A stretch of 64,000 bases of DNA from Tillandsia leiboldiana (GCA_029204045.2 JAQNDB010000470.1:18861-82860); one strand, 5' to 3'; positions 1 through 11,469 are shown, counted from the stretch's first letter. The notes: generated by a model from the letters alone, not told the origin. Made by a program: numbers and translations.

Positions 1-555
1 GGTGTCCTGGCGCAATCCACTCCCAATCTCATATATCCTATGCGCCTCGTCCCTCGAATCTGGAGCGCGCGATTCAACAACTGCATACACTCTCAAGCAC
101 TGGGAGGCTCTCAATTAATCACTCCATCACCACCAGCCACGACTCTGCCTCCAAAGGCTCCAAACTCAATCTTACGAGTCGGGGTGGTTCATCTGCCAAA
201 TATGGCTCAATAGGTCGATCATGTCCCACAGCTCACCAGCTGTCAACCATCCACCCTGCCTCGGTGCCTCGACACTAAACATTGGCACAGAGGGGGCTAC
301 TCAGTGCTCCGACAACTGTGTCACCAAGACCAGCTGCTCCCACAGCCGCTGATAAGCCTCTGACAATCCTGTCATCTGGGTCCGGGGTTCTCTGACCTCA
401 ATCCAGGTATCCGGCCCAAAACCAACTGCTCAAGCTCAACTGCCATGACAGGATGCACACGGGTCAAAACCCAACGTCGGGGAGACACCGCTCGCCACGA
501 CGAAACAACAAAACAGCACACAACAACACTCGACCCAATCCAGCGAAAGTCTAAA

Positions 556-623
556 GCATGTCACCCGTTCCACAGCATTATGTTGTCTGCAGCCAACATA
601 ATTACTTAGGAGAATAAACATGC
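556..623 (-). other. Stem-loop in the Ty3-F gag leader
   Basis: Inner arms ATTATGTTG (577-585) and CAACATAAT (594-602) pair perfectly around an 8-base loop holding CTGCAG. Outer GCATGT (556-561) and ACATGC (618-623) also pair. The same structure occurs at the same place in Ty3-G and Ty3-E with paired base changes. It may be an RNA element of the genomic transcript (packaging, dimerisation or translation control); that role is inference. Confidence 0.65.
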
Positions 624-757
624 CAATCACTCCTCCCGTCCCTTGGGAGAGGTATAAAACTCAATCAGGACTCTCGCAAAATCACGACTCTCACAAAGTC
701 AACCAAAGGTCAAACCATAAGCCTAGGGTTTCTAAGTCCACCATGACCTACAACCTA

Positions 758-770
758 GGCTCTGATACCA
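758..770 (-). other. Primer-binding site of Ty3-F
   Basis: GGCTCTGATACCA on the plus strand is TGGTATCAGAGCC on the element strand, complementary to the 3' end of initiator tRNA-Met, the usual primer of plant LTR retrotransposons. It lies eight bases inside the LTR edge at 779. Confidence 0.9.
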
Positions 771-1891
771 CTCTAATCTGTCACGCCCCGGGGTCGAAAC
801 TGCGACCCGGGCCCGCCAAACAGATCCGCCACCTATGCCAACCTGCATAGGCGAAGCGTCCTACCTGCAAGAAAAGTTCTATAACTAAACAGATATCAGA
901 GCTATAAATAACAAAATCTGCTGTAACTAAAATCAATCACTGTACAACTGGAAATAAACAACACTGTCTGCCTCCCAAAATAATAATAATACAAATCCTC
1001 GAGTACAAGCTCTAAACCCAACCGGGAGGTAACTCCAATATATAAACAACAGTGTACAGTCTCTCAATACAAAATATCCTCACTACAATAGTCTCTCAAA
1101 AGGGGAAAAAGAAACAGCTAATCTACTGATGATCTCCTCAGAAGGGTACCGCTACTCTCCAACGCCGGGTAGGGATCTAGCTCGCGACTCCCTCGCCACG
1201 ATCAACAACCGCAGAGTCGGCAACACCTGCTAAGACTCTGCAAAACAAAGGAGAGGAGAAAAAGGGGGAAAAACCCCCAAAGGGTGTGAGAACTACTCCA
1301 AAACGGGAGTTCTCAGTGGGTACCACCGCCAGACCCGACGGTCTGCCCACCAAGTCCTCAAGAGACAAAAATTAACCCAAGTCATAAGACTGAAATGAGT
1401 AAGCTGAAAACTCTCACAGCTACCCTGCCCCTAACTAAAGGCTAAAAGGGGAGAACCAAACAGTGGTATGCAACCACTAGCACATAAAGTGCACCAACGA
1501 CCCAATCGAGCTGACTGCCACATCTGGTCCAGTCAACCTGCATCCACCTACAACCACCTCCCAAGGACGGGCAGGAATTACGTAGGGCGTCCAAACGGAC
1601 TAGCTCGCTATCGAGTAGAGGATCATGCAGGCTATGGTCAAAGTCCACGCTCTCTCTCTCAGAACGGGTAGAATCAAGATGCTCAACCTCTCACACAGCG
1701 GTCAAAGTACTCGCAACAACTCGGGACCACCGTCAACCAGACGGCTCTCAACAATACCAACACTGATCTAAACTCAACTACCAGTCTGCACTCGGCCCCC
1801 AGGCACGAGTGTAACCATAAAAGTATTTGACCGAAATAAACTCAATCGAATGAACCGGTATAAAACCCGGCACTGCCTGCTCTGTCCCAAA

Positions 1892-1975
1892 TGACCGGAA
1901 CCCAACACGGTCTGACCGGCACCCGACACGGTCTCACCGGAACCCAACACGGTCTGACCGGAACCCAACACGGTC
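1892..1975 (-). repeat. Four tandem 21-base units in the Ty3-F LTR
   Basis: Units start at 1892, 1913, 1934 and 1955 and differ by at most two or three bases. Most units hold GACCG and CGGTC as an inverted pair, so each could fold into a small hairpin. The solo LTR has only a degenerate two-unit counterpart near 20535-20600, so the array grew locally. Confidence 0.85.
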
Positions 1976-3854
1976 TGAAGCCTACTCCGGAGCGGCACTC
2001 GAGGGGAGCTACCCACACGAGTAAAGCATCTCTGTCATCAACATCAACAGTATCTCGAAACAGCAGGACTTGATCATCAATCAGATCAAAGTGGAAAAAA
2101 CTCAACCACTAAAGAAAGACCCGACCTCAGTCGGATGCAGCTAAACGATAAGTGGGAAACTCCATCCACTAAGTAAAACTGATACCCAATCAGGTGCATA
2201 GAGAAACATCCGGTCAACCGCCCAATATCCGCGGTTGCCGCAAAGCCCCACAACTAAACCAACCTGTCCCAGACACGAAGTCCTGACTACCCTATCCAGA
2301 CCCCTGCTCGAACCCGAGCAGCACTGACCACCTGACTAACAAGAAGGAGAAAGGAAAAGCATGGTTTCTCCTAAGTCAAGTTCCAATAAGTAGTGCAGCA
2401 GTAAAAGATGGCCTAACTACATGACCATACAAGCATGCAATTGTCCTCAAGGAAATAAAAGGGGGTAAAGCATAATAATAGTTCCTGTAGGAATAAGCAA
2501 CATGCCGGAATCTCAAACTAAAACTGTCCACAACTCAGAGTTCATTAATAGAATGATCATAATAACTCCTCAGAGTACAAATCCGCACATAGCTACGAAA
2601 TCCTGTCCCAAATCATAATCCAACCACAAGAAAGGCTATGTGCTAACATGGCATGTTATATAATTTCATAGGGTAACATTATCCTAGGTAAGCTTACACT
2701 AGTCATCACACAGATGTCCAAGTCATGCAAGTCCTCAGTATACCTCATAAATACTATTCTTGCAATCATTTATACCAATATCAATAACAAGCTTACCTAC
2801 TTACCAATATAAACTATGTACCCTACACATGCATGCATCAGTCATAGAGGGGTGACATCCCCACAAGTGGACTTATACTTGCCACAACATAAACATTGCC
2901 TTAAACAAATACTGATAATAAGCTCACCCACCTGAAGCGCTTAACCCAAGGCAAACCTGAAGTCGGTGAAGTGGGTAGACGCCCGCGGTCCAAAATCTGC
3001 CAACATAACACCCACGGTACAAGTCGCGCAAGCCTCGGCTTCAAACAGCTAAAAACACCCCTGGGCACAACAATAACGCTCAACATTACACTTTTATTCG
3101 AAAATCAACCAAACATACGCAATCTGAAAATCAGTCCCAAAGCCGCGCATATTTCACCTGCTGCAAGTGCCCAGAAAAATCCAATAAAAATACCACAGTA
3201 ATCCTCGCGTCGATACCTTCGAAACGAGTACCTGCACGTCCAATTCCGAGCTTCCTACACTGAGAAACAATTCCGACAAGGGAACCACCCCGAATCAAAC
3301 TACACTCAAAAACTGTAGCAACAATTACTGTTCACAGATAATCTTCACCTTCGAGAAATATTCAGAAAATTCCAAGAAAATTTGGGCATATTCCTCGTGA
3401 TGTGTAGATGCAAATCGCCTCTTGAATCGCCCCAATCCGATGCCTGTGCGCGAAGATATCACCAAAACACTGCTCCGCTGTCCCAGAACTCCGCCCAGAA
3501 AAAGGGGTTACAAGATGATCCGAAAGACCCATGAAAAACTCGGAATGGGAAAAACCAGTAAACATGGGAAACATAGCCCTACCTGTCGTGAAGCCAACGG
3601 CGCAAGAATCACTGAAAAAGGTGCTCGGGGTAGGCCGGGGGAGTCCTCGCACCAAAACGCGACGAAGAAGACCACAAACGAACGAGCGTCGCGCCGCGCC
3701 GTAAAAATAGAAACCTCGATAAGCGTGCCACCAAAAATCCCAAAACTTTGCAGAAAGATGCATCCAAACTCGGGGATCATCTTTGTTGAAGACACCCAGG
3801 CGAGATGAGGCTCGGAAATGGCGAAAAAAGGGAAGAAAGGGAGCTCGGATCGCC

Positions 3855-3861
3855 TTTTATA
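3855..3861 (-). promoter_or_regulatory. Probable TATA box of Ty3-F
   Basis: TTTTATA on the plus strand reads TATAAAA on the element strand, downstream of the GC-rich G-box region, as in the LTRs of Ty3-E and the solo element. The transcription start would be about 30 bases further towards lower coordinates. Confidence 0.55.
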
Positions 3862-3959
3862 GGCTGCAGGAAACAATTGGAAAATACCGGATTATGTCCG
3901 GATTTCCGGGCGCTGGGAACTTTCGGGCGCGCACTGTAGCAGCCCGAAATCCCCGCGCC

Positions 3960-4545
3960 CGAACACTGTAGCCGCCCGAATCCCTCCTGGGCCGCCACGT
4001 CGCCCGCCAAACAGCGGACAGCAACCCCAGCCGCTCCCCGTGCGACACGTCGCGCCCCCCAGACGCCGACACGTGTCCTCCCCAAGCGCGGGAGTCCGCC
4101 CGACCGCGCCCACGTGCGCCTGACGCCGCCGCCTGCCACCCTGCCGCGCACAGTAGACCCACCAATCGGAGAACGCCACGTGTCAAGCCACTGCCTAGTG
4201 AACCCGGTGCACGAAATCGTGTGGACCGAACCAATACAAACCTGCCACGTGTCCCAGCCCGGTGCACCGTAAACCACAAGCCATCCCGAAAACTGCGTAG
4301 ACCAACCGCCGTGAACCCACCTCTAGGATGATGCCACTTGTCAACCCCGGTCCACCGTGCGCCCCGCACTCCCCCGTAGACCGCGCCCCGCGGACCGGCC
4401 CACTCCCGAGCCGCCACGCGTCCAGCCCCCGGCGCACGCCTGCCGCGTGGACCGGGCGGCCCGCGCCTCCTGTCCGCCGCGCTGCCTGCGGCCGCTCCGC
4501 CGCTGCCGCCGCCGCCGGAAACACTGTTCCGGCGTGAACAGTGTC
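3960..4545 (-). promoter_or_regulatory. GC-rich U3 region of Ty3-F with ACGT boxes and an inverted repeat
   Basis: Several ACGTG/CACGT motifs recur in a very GC-rich stretch, including full CACGTG near 4071, 4110, 4176 and 4246. ACACTGTTC (4521-4529) and GAACAGTGT (4536-4544) form a perfect 9-base inverted repeat. The same kinds of motif occupy this part of the Ty3-E and solo LTRs. CACGTG is the plant G-box bound by bZIP and bHLH factors; a transcriptional role here is inferred. Confidence 0.55.
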
Positions 4546-4810
4546 CGGTGCTCAAAAATGACAAGTGGGTAGTCCATTTTAACCGTTTTCGCGCGCTGAA
4601 TCCGAATTTGATGTCCATTTCGCCAAATTCCAACTCCAAAATTTGCCGAAGGCATCCGGAAAGGTAATCCTTGGTCCAAACTTCGCACTGAGTCCAATTT
4701 AAATATCCTTGGCGCGCGAAACCACTTCTAACGATCCGACGGAGTCCAATGATCACCCACGTGATCCATTAAACACACTGAGCCCAACACTAATGTCCAA
4801 TTGGGGCACA

Positions 4811-5244
4811 AATACCACCAACACGCCACATAGGCCTCTGGGAGCTGTAGATGATCCAGTAATCTCGACGTGGGGATCCAGGTCCTCACATGCTTGGTCA
4901 GCAGCTGGTTGCTCAATGGTGATTCCTCGAGCACTTCCTCTCTTGCGAGCAACACTTTTTCTTCTTGTCTTCCCAGAAGTTTCTTCAATTGGAGCTTTCC
5001 CTTTTTCAGCAGCAGTAGGCGGAGCCTTCGATGTTTCTGCAGGTGCTTTTCCCTTTGAAGCAGTCGGAACAGTCATTGCTTCAACTTGCAGTTCATCCCA
5101 ATCAATTGATTCCGTTTCAGATTCTGTATCGGAATCATCTTTAGCCTTCTTCGCTTTCTTAGCCTTCTTAGCCCTCTTGGGCTTGACGGTGTCTCTCGTA
5201 TGAACCATAGCCGCAAGTAGAAAAACAATCCAAGTGATCACCAT
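4811..5244 (-). CDS. Extra ORF after pol in Sire-C (unknown function, interrupted)
   Basis: The frame starts at 5244 and runs into the Ty3-F LTR, so its natural C-terminus is missing here. The first 18 or so residues are hydrophobic (MVITWIVFLLAAMV), followed by a Lys/Ala run, an acidic Ser/Asp/Glu patch and a Lys/Pro/Thr-rich stretch. The copy in Sire-B (28418-28741) shares the N-terminus and the order of segments but has many indels in the low-complexity parts. Sireviruses often carry an env-like or unknown ORF at this place. This product shows no clear envelope glycoprotein features, and I do not assign a function. A second Met at residue 13 would give a purely charged protein without the hydrophobic start. 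Confidence 0.65.
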
Positions 5245-5272
5245 TGCTTATGGTTTCTTGAGAAAAGGAATC

Positions 5273-5650
5273 CTGAGTAGACCAACTCAAGAACACAAAA
5301 ATTCTTAGTTTTCAAAAATTGAAAAATTGTATCCAAACAATCATAATCATGTAGAGAGACTAAGAATCAAATTAGTTTTGCAAAAGGACTTCTGAAAATA
5401 GATCAATTGCATGAATTTCGAAAATCCTTATTATATGCCCTAAAACCGAAATTTTAGAAATCGAAGCCTAAAAATCCGTTAATCAGGAGAAAACCTAGCA
5501 TATAATCAAAACTAAACAACCCAGAATTCTTATTTCAAAAGAAATTTGATCAAAAACCATCCACAAACAAAATCGATCCAAGAATTCGTACGTTTGAGGA
5601 GGAAAAGAGAAAAACGGTGAAAAACCGAGATTTTGATCAATAAAACTTAC
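5273..5650 (-). other. Probable leader intron of the Sire-C extra ORF
   Basis: On the element strand a donor GTAAGT (5650-5645) follows a short pyrimidine-rich leader, and an acceptor ctactCAG|G ends at 5273, 28 bases before the ORF start. The same donor and acceptor occur in Sire-B (28004-28388). Intron length would be 378 bases. Predicted from splice-site consensus and conservation only. Confidence 0.5.
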
Positions 5651-5766
5651 TTGGAATTGAAGAACTTGAGTTTAGAAAGCTTCCAAGGAGGATGAAATCT
5701 AGAGAGAAGCGCTCTGGAAACTTTTGAACAAAAGATTGGAGTAAAAGAAATCAAAACCCTTTTGTT

Positions 5767-5939
5767 CTTTATAAAAACCTAGCCGCGATCCGGATCCTCC
5801 CGAGCTTGCGATCCGGATCGGCTACCCGCAGGAAGAAAACTGCGTTCGGGATCCGGATCGGCAGGTCCAATCCGGATCGTCAGCCCGCAGGAGAAAACCT
5901 GCGTTCGGGATCCGGATCACTCTACCCCGATCCGGATCG
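5767..5939 (-). promoter_or_regulatory. Internal promoter-like unit of Sire-C: six GATCCGGATC palindromes and a TATA box
   Basis: Between 5787 and 5939 there are six copies of (G/A)ATCCGGATC arranged as three pairs, followed on the element strand by TATAAAG (5773-5767). This is the same layout as the U3 part of the family's own LTR. It sits about 540 bases upstream of the extra ORF and is conserved in Sire-B. Promoter activity is inferred. Confidence 0.6.
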
Positions 5940-5941
5940 GC

Positions 5942-6880
5942 CCCATCTTTTTCTTTAGAAAATTTCAGAGAAATTCAAGGAAAAACCAGAAAAAGATTGT
6001 AAGCACAAAGATGTATTAACTTTAAACAAAAAGTATCGTTTCACACAACAAGAATTAGATTATGCTAAATCTATCAGTAATATCCAAAAATGAAACGAAA
6101 ATTTACAAGAATTAAATCCCTTAAAGTTGAACACCTTCAATTACATCTAACTTGATCTTATGAGTAATGCCTTTATCAAATAATCAATTCAGGTAAAGAA
6201 AATGAAATACAAAGATCAATAGATGTTTGAAATCCCAAATATGGTAGATAATATTTCTAGACAATCTGTTGAAGAGAGTGGCTCTTTGAGCATCTTTCTT
6301 TAAAATCCCACCTTATACCAACCTTGAAATTTGACAGAGTCAAGTATTTCAACATGCATTTTACTTAATCAAAAATTTGAACAACCATGCTTGGTATACA
6401 TGTGGTAGCTGCACACAATACTCGGACGACCGAGGTGGTAGCTCTTTCCTCCATGTGGTGGTAGTTTTCACACTCCTCATTGGGATGTAACTCTTTCCAC
6501 ATCTTTTGAGCATTTTACATTATCTTTGACTCCCCCTCAATTGGCTATCAATTATTTAAGATATAAAGTATTCAACCAAAAATTGATCTCGATTTCATAC
6601 TCGACTAAACAGTCAAATAAGATAATGACTATACCAAGAGATCATTGAGAGAGAGAAATTGACTTTGATCACTTTAGAAGATGATTTAATTAACATAAAC
6701 GATCATTGCAACAAAGAAATATTATGATGGCAAAAGCATAATAAATTTCTAAATGTGTGAACAGATGCAATTAAAGTCAATTAAGATCTATGCTCAATTA
6801 CTATCCTATGTATAAACATAGATATTGAATAGAACAAAACAAATACAAACCTATTTTAAGCAAAGGTTTCAAAAAGAAGT
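5942..6880 (-). other. Non-coding stretch between pol and the internal promoter of Sire-C
   Basis: AT-rich, no conserved frame on either strand, collinear with 26778-27718 of Sire-B. It contains a GGGGGAGT purine tract near 6530 (on the element strand) like those of Sirevirus multiple polypurine tracts. Confidence 0.7.
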
Positions 6881-9302
6881 TTATTTCAAAGAAAGCATAC
6901 CAATTGCTTTTCGCAAATGAATAAAACGTTTTTGATCCAAAGGTTTTGTTAAAAAGTCAGCTAATTGATCTTCAGTTGAAAATATGAAAGTTGAAGAGTA
7001 TTTGATTCAACTAGCTCTCTAAGAAAATGATATCTAAGTTCAATATGTTTTGTTCTAGAGTGCAACACAGGGTTTTTAGAAATGTTAATTGCACTTGTGT
7101 TGTCACAAAGAATTGTTACCGAAGATGCTGAAATGCGGAAGTCACTCAATACGCTTTTCATCCAAATGAGTTGAGTTGAGCAACTTCCAGCTGAAATGTA
7201 TTCCGCTTCGGCAGTCGAGAGTGCTATGCAATTCTGCTTTTTACTGTGCCATGCAACAAGGCAATGGCCAAGATAGAAGCATGCACCACTCGTGCTTTTC
7301 CGATCATCCACTGATCCTGCCCAATCGGCATCTGAGTATCCAACAATGTCCAGACTTGTTCCCATAGGATACCAAATTCCGAAATTAATTGATCCTTTGA
7401 TGTACCGGATGATCCGTTTCACCGCTTTCAGGTGAACCTCCTTTGGTGCTGATTGATATCTCGCGCAAATCCCAACACTAAAGGATATATCCGGGCGACT
7501 AGCCGTGAGGTAAAGTAGACTTCCAATCATACTTCTATACAGTTTCTCGTCTACATTCTCACTATGTGATTCACTTCCAAGTCCCTTGTGGCTAGTTCCC
7601 ATTGGAGTTGGAAAATCTTTACAATTTTCTAGATCAAACTTTTTGACCAACTCCAGTGCATACTTGGATTGACTCAAGTGAATACCTTCATCATTTTGTT
7701 TAATTTGCAATCCAAGAAATAAGACAGTTCGCCCATCATGGACATCTCAAATTCGCTTTCCATGGTCTCCGCGAATTTAGAAGCATCATTATCTTTTGTT
7801 GCACCAAATACAATGTCATCGACATAGATTTGTGCTACAATGAAATTATTTTGATAATGCTTCACAAAGAGAGTCCTGTCAGCTCCCCCTCGAGTATAGC
7901 CCTTCTCCAAAAGGTGCTTTGTTAACCTTTCGTACCATGCTCGCGGTGCTTGTTTCAGACCGTAAAGAGCCTTTTTCAAACGAAAAACATGGTTAGGTTG
8001 TTTATGATCTACAAAACCTTTCGGTTGAGCTACATAAACTTCCTCATTTAAAAACCCATTTAGAAATGCGCTCTTGACGTCCATTTGAAATAATTTGATT
8101 TTAAAATGACAAGCAATAGCAAACAATATACGAATGGACTCGAGTCTAGCTACAGGGGCGAAAGTTTCGTCAAAGTCTATACCTTCTACTTGAGAGTAGC
8201 CTTGAGCAACTAGTCGTGCCTTGTTCCTGATGATAGTACCATCTTCATCTTTCTTGTTCTTGAAGATCCATTTGGTACCTATCACATTATGTTGCTTTGG
8301 AGGCTTCGTTAATTCCCAGACTTTGTTTCGCTCAAATTGATGGAGCTCTTCCTGCATTGCTTTAATCCAGTAGTCATCCTGAAGAGCTTCATCTATTGTC
8401 TTTGGTTCGATTAAAGATACGTAGCAAGCAAATCCGCAAACCAACTGCCTTCGAGTTCTAACTCCTTCTTGTGGATCTCCAATGATGTTCGATTCCGGAT
8501 GATCCTTGGAGATTCGTAGCGTTTGTTGAAACGGAGTACTCGGAGGTACACGAGATGATTCCTGCACATCAGATAAACTAGAAGAACCATTAGATGCATC
8601 ATTAATATTGGAAGTATTATTATGAGAAGATGCACTAGCAGGAGAATCATCATCTAGAGAGATATCGAGGGTAGATTTTTCAGATTCAAAATGAGAAGCT
8701 TCATCTACTTTAACATTTATAGATTCTACGATCGTCTTAGATTCAATGTTAAATACTCGATATGCTCTGCTATTCGTAGAATAACCCAAAAAGATCCCTT
8801 CTTCACTTCGAGAGTCGAACTTTCCAAGATTTTCACGGTCACGTAAGATGTAACATCGACTCCCGAAGATACGAAAGTACTTGATATCCGGTTTTCTACT
8901 AAACCACAGCTCATATGGTGTATTCAAGGTTCCTGGGCGCAAATACACTCTGTTAATGACATAGACAGCGGTGTTCACAGCTTCAGCCCAAAAATGTAGC
9001 GGTAATTTCCGGCTATGAAGCATCACACGCGCCATCTCTTGAACAACCCTGTTTTTGCGCTCAACAACACCATTCTGCTGAGGTGTATAGGGTGCCGAGA
9101 ATTCATGTTTAATGCCATTTGAAGTACAAAAGTCAATGAATTTTGAATTTATGAATTCTCCACCCCTATCACTTCTAACACGAATGATCTTTTCATTCTT
9201 TTCAATCATAATACGATGGCAAATCTCATGAAAAGAGTCAAACGTATCAGCTTTCTCTCTCAAAAATGCTACCCAAGAAAACCGAGAGAAATCATCAACC
9301 AA
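6881..9302 (-). pseudogene. pol: Sire-C pol remnant: integrase core, reverse transcriptase, RNase H
   Basis: The reading frame begins in the integrase catalytic core (VDDFSRFSW, then RSDRGGEF and YTPQQNGVVERKNR), followed by the copia-type reverse transcriptase (QMDVKSAFLNG, catalytic IYVDDIVFGA) and RNase H (DADWAGS, LSTAEAEYIS, CDNTSAI). Compared with Sire-B there is a one-base deletion after GELSYFL near 7705-7712 and another frameshift near 6980, so the C-terminus of RNase H is out of frame; the homologous stop would be at 6881. Protease, the Gag-pre-integrase segment and the HHCC zinc finger are absent, replaced by a short filler upstream. The enzyme would be inactive as a polyprotein. 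Confidence 0.92.
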
Positions 9303-9416
9303 TAAAAAGAAAAAATATACAATTTACCTTGCAAGGATGGTTGACGAGTTGGCCAAAAGAAAAAGAAGAAAAGAAAATAGTCTACACAAACTATACAAGA
9401 TTTAATCGTAGAACGA
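9303..9416 (-). other. Deletion junction with filler DNA in Sire-C
   Basis: Where Sire-B has the end of the Gag frame, protease, pre-integrase and zinc finger (about 23670-24310), Sire-C has only some 85 bases of unrelated AT-rich sequence. Homology resumes at the codons before VDDFSRF. About 640 bases are lost. A deletion with inserted filler is typical of repaired double-strand breaks in plants. Confidence 0.75.
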
Positions 9417-11438
9417 TTAAGGACAAGGAGGGGTTTCACCTTTGCATACCCAAACCTTTTGAGTTTTGGAGTATGTTGGTAAAGGTTGAGAGATTCTCCT
9501 TGAAGACGACGTCTTGTATGATTGATCTTTTTCTTTTGTCATCGTCTTGTTTGAGGTGCTACCAATGTTCTTTCCTTTTGAAAAATCCTTCCTTGAATTC
9601 CGGGAAGTGAGCTTATTGGTAGCAATTGCAAGATGTGGTTGATTTGTTCTTTGAGCTCCAATCTCGCAATTTCTTTCGATGTGCCCTGCAAAATTACAAC
9701 GAAAACATACCTTTGAGCTTGACGATTCCGAAGAGGATGAGGTAGGTTTGTTGTCGTTGTTTGTCTTGAATTCCGATGTCGGAGGAGGAGATACCAACTG
9801 AGGCACAAAGACTGTCCCACTCGAACTTGGACTGTTTCCAGTTTGAGTGTACCCGAGGCCGAACCGATTTGTTTGACCAAGACCAAGGAGTTTATCCAAC
9901 TTACTCCTTCCTAAAGAGAATTGCTGTAAGTCATCCTTGAGTTGGAGAATGGTCTCTGTCATTTCCCGTCTTTCCTGTCGGCCCTCGCCATAGAGCTTCA
10001 AGAAGTAGTTTGCTTTGTTCACCATATCTATATAGTTCTTCTCGAGCTGCTCATTGGACTCTTGAAGGGAAACATTTGCTTTTATCAAACTATCCCTTTC
10101 CACTTCAAGATCGGTCGAGAGAGAAGTTACCCTTTTTACTTCTTCTTCGAGATCCTGCAATCTCCCTCTCAACCCCTTGTTTTGCTTAGCCGGTTTCTTT
10201 AAATCCTGTAAAGATCTGTGATAGGCTAGAGCAAACTCTTCACCTTCCGAATCATCCGATTCATTGTCCATTGCATTCTTTTCAACAGTGGAGTTGGACA
10301 ATGATTCAGACGTACTTGCCATAAAGCACATGAATGGTGAAGATGTGGACGCGTGGAATGCCGTGGAGCTCTTTTCTTCATCACTTGAAGACGACTCATT
10401 TGACGTTGAGTTGTCATCCCAAGTGACGACTTGCATCGCCTTCTTCTTTGCCGGATACTTGTTAGGACACTCCGTTGCAATGTGGCCGTAGCCTCGACAT
10501 TTGAAGCATTGCAGTTGTCCTTCTGAACTTTTCTTATCCTTTGAGAAGTTCTCCTGCTTTCTTGACTTGTGACTTGGAGTACCCTTGCCTTTGTTCCACT
10601 TTCTGAAGGATGGAGATTTGCTTGAATTACCCCTTCGAAAGTTGCGGCGAAAATTCCTTGTCAAGAGAGCGAGCTGCTTCTCAAATTCCTCCATAGAAAG
10701 GTTCTCGTCATCGTCCGAGGAGGATGTATCCGCGTCTTCTTCCTTAGTTGTTTTCAACGCATAACCTGAAGACTTAGAAGTGGATGCTTTTCCAGAAGAA
10801 TTGTTAGTATTAAAAGTCATTTCATAAGTTTGTAATGAACCAACTAATTCTTCTACACGTATTTCGTCCGGGTGTTTAATAGTTTCAATGGCAGTAACCT
10901 TTGGGCGAAATCGTTCAGGAAGAGTTCTTAAGATTTTTCTTACAATCTTAAATTCTGGAATCTTCTCTCCCAGATTAGCACATGAGTTTACGATGTCTTG
11001 CAATCGTGTATAGTAGTCCGTGAAAGATTCATTTTCTGCCATCAAAATAGAGTCAAACTTGCTCGTAAGCATCTGCAGTTTCTGAATCTTCACGAGGTTA
11101 GTTCCCTCATGTGTAACCTGGAGAACATCCCAGATTTCTTTCGCAGTCTCACATGCCGAGACGCGAGAGAATTCAGTTTGAGATAAGGCATTAAAAATAG
11201 CATTAATTCCCTTGCCATTGTAAGAAGATAACTCAAACTCTTCCTTGGTCCATTTCGACCTAGGTTTTAAGGTGTGAACATCAGAGATAAGTTCAGTTGG
11301 ATTAGTCCATCCTGATTCAATTGAATGCCACACCCTTTCGTCGATGGAAGATAAAAAGGCTTTCATCCGTACTTTCCAGTACGCATAATTTGTTCCATCA
11401 AAGAAAGGGGGTCGATTGATGTTTCCACCTTCAACCAT
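9417..11438 (-). CDS. gag: Gag polyprotein of Sire-C (673 aa)
   Basis: Structural protein that forms the virus-like particle and binds the genomic RNA. The ATG at 11438 lies 20 bases downstream of the primer-binding site and is shared with Sire-B. The N-terminal half holds the copia Gag domain (FFDGTNYAYWKVRMKAFL near residue 12, then the UBN2-type region to about 200). A first zinc knuckle CFKCRGYGHIATEC lies near residues 315-330, followed by an acidic Ser-rich part and a coiled-coil stretch (about 400-510). A second knuckle CFRCNFAGHIERNC lies near 585. The frame ends with a stop just before the deletion that removed protease. The frame is open throughout, unlike in Sire-B, so a Gag protein could be made. 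Confidence 0.9.
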   Translation of the reverse strand: MVEGGNINRPPFFDGTNYAYWKVRMKAFLSSIDERVWHSIESGWTNPTELISDVHTLKPRSKWTKEEFELSSYNGKGINAIFNALSQTEFSRVSACETAKEIWDVLQVTHEGTNLVKIQKLQMLTSKFDSILMAENESFTDYYTRLQDIVNSCANLGEKIPEFKIVRKILRTLPERFRPKVTAIETIKHPDEIRVEELVGSLQTYEMTFNTNNSSGKASTSKSSGYALKTTKEEDADTSSSDDDENLSMEEFEKQLALLTRNFRRNFRRGNSSKSPSFRKWNKGKGTPSHKSRKQENFSKDKKSSEGQLQCFKCRGYGHIATECPNKYPAKKKAMQVVTWDDNSTSNESSSSDEEKSSTAFHASTSSPFMCFMASTSESLSNSTVEKNAMDNESDDSEGEEFALAYHRSLQDLKKPAKQNKGLRGRLQDLEEEVKRVTSLSTDLEVERDSLIKANVSLQESNEQLEKNYIDMVNKANYFLKLYGEGRQERREMTETILQLKDDLQQFSLGRSKLDKLLGLGQTNRFGLGYTQTGNSPSSSGTVFVPQLVSPPPTSEFKTNNDNKPTSSSSESSSSKVCFRCNFAGHIERNCEIGAQRTNQPHLAIATNKLTSRNSRKDFSKGKNIGSTSNKTMTKEKDQSYKTSSSRRISQPLPTYSKTQKVWVCKGETPPCP

Positions 11439-11457
11439 TGTTCACAACCCTATTCCC

Positions 11458-11469
11458 GCTCTGATACCA
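11458..11469 (-). other. Primer-binding site of Sire-C
   Basis: GCTCTGATACCA on the plus strand (TGGTATCAGAGC on the element strand), complementary to initiator tRNA-Met, two bases inside the LTR edge. Confidence 0.9.

Larger units (their letters stand above)
1..778 (-). mobile_element. Ty3-F internal region: leader and decayed start of gag (partial, runs off left edge)
   Basis: On the minus strand this is the sequence just inside the 5' LTR of a Ty3/gypsy element. It starts with a primer-binding site and a leader that matches, with substitutions, the leaders of Ty3-G (46335 on) and Ty3-E (50607 on), including the stem-loop at 556-623. About 250 bases further in, a gag-like stretch begins but no long open frame survives. 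The rest of gag, pol and the 3' LTR lie beyond the left edge. The absence of a frame suggests an old or non-autonomous copy; this is inferred from only 0.8 kb. Confidence 0.8.
779..4810 (-). repeat. 5' LTR of Ty3-F (about 4.0 kb)
   Basis: On the element strand the LTR ends GGGGCGTGACA (plus-strand TGTCACGCCCC at 779), the same terminus as the LTRs of Ty3-E, Ty3-G, Ty3-D and the solo LTR. Its start is best placed at TGTGCCCCAATTGG (plus-strand end 4810), which aligns with the TGTAGTGGCCCAAATT start of Ty3-E; TG starts at 4823 or 4830 are possible alternatives. The LTR interrupts the extra ORF of Sire-C. The right target copy would be AATAC (4811-4815); its mate is off-window, so this is unverified. 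Short open frames within it on both strands are not conserved among the related LTRs and are not called as genes. Confidence 0.8.

Noticed and set aside
758..770. A tRNA-Met gene fragment
   Set aside because: Only the 12-13 bases complementary to the tRNA 3' end are present, exactly at LTR borders: primer-binding sites.
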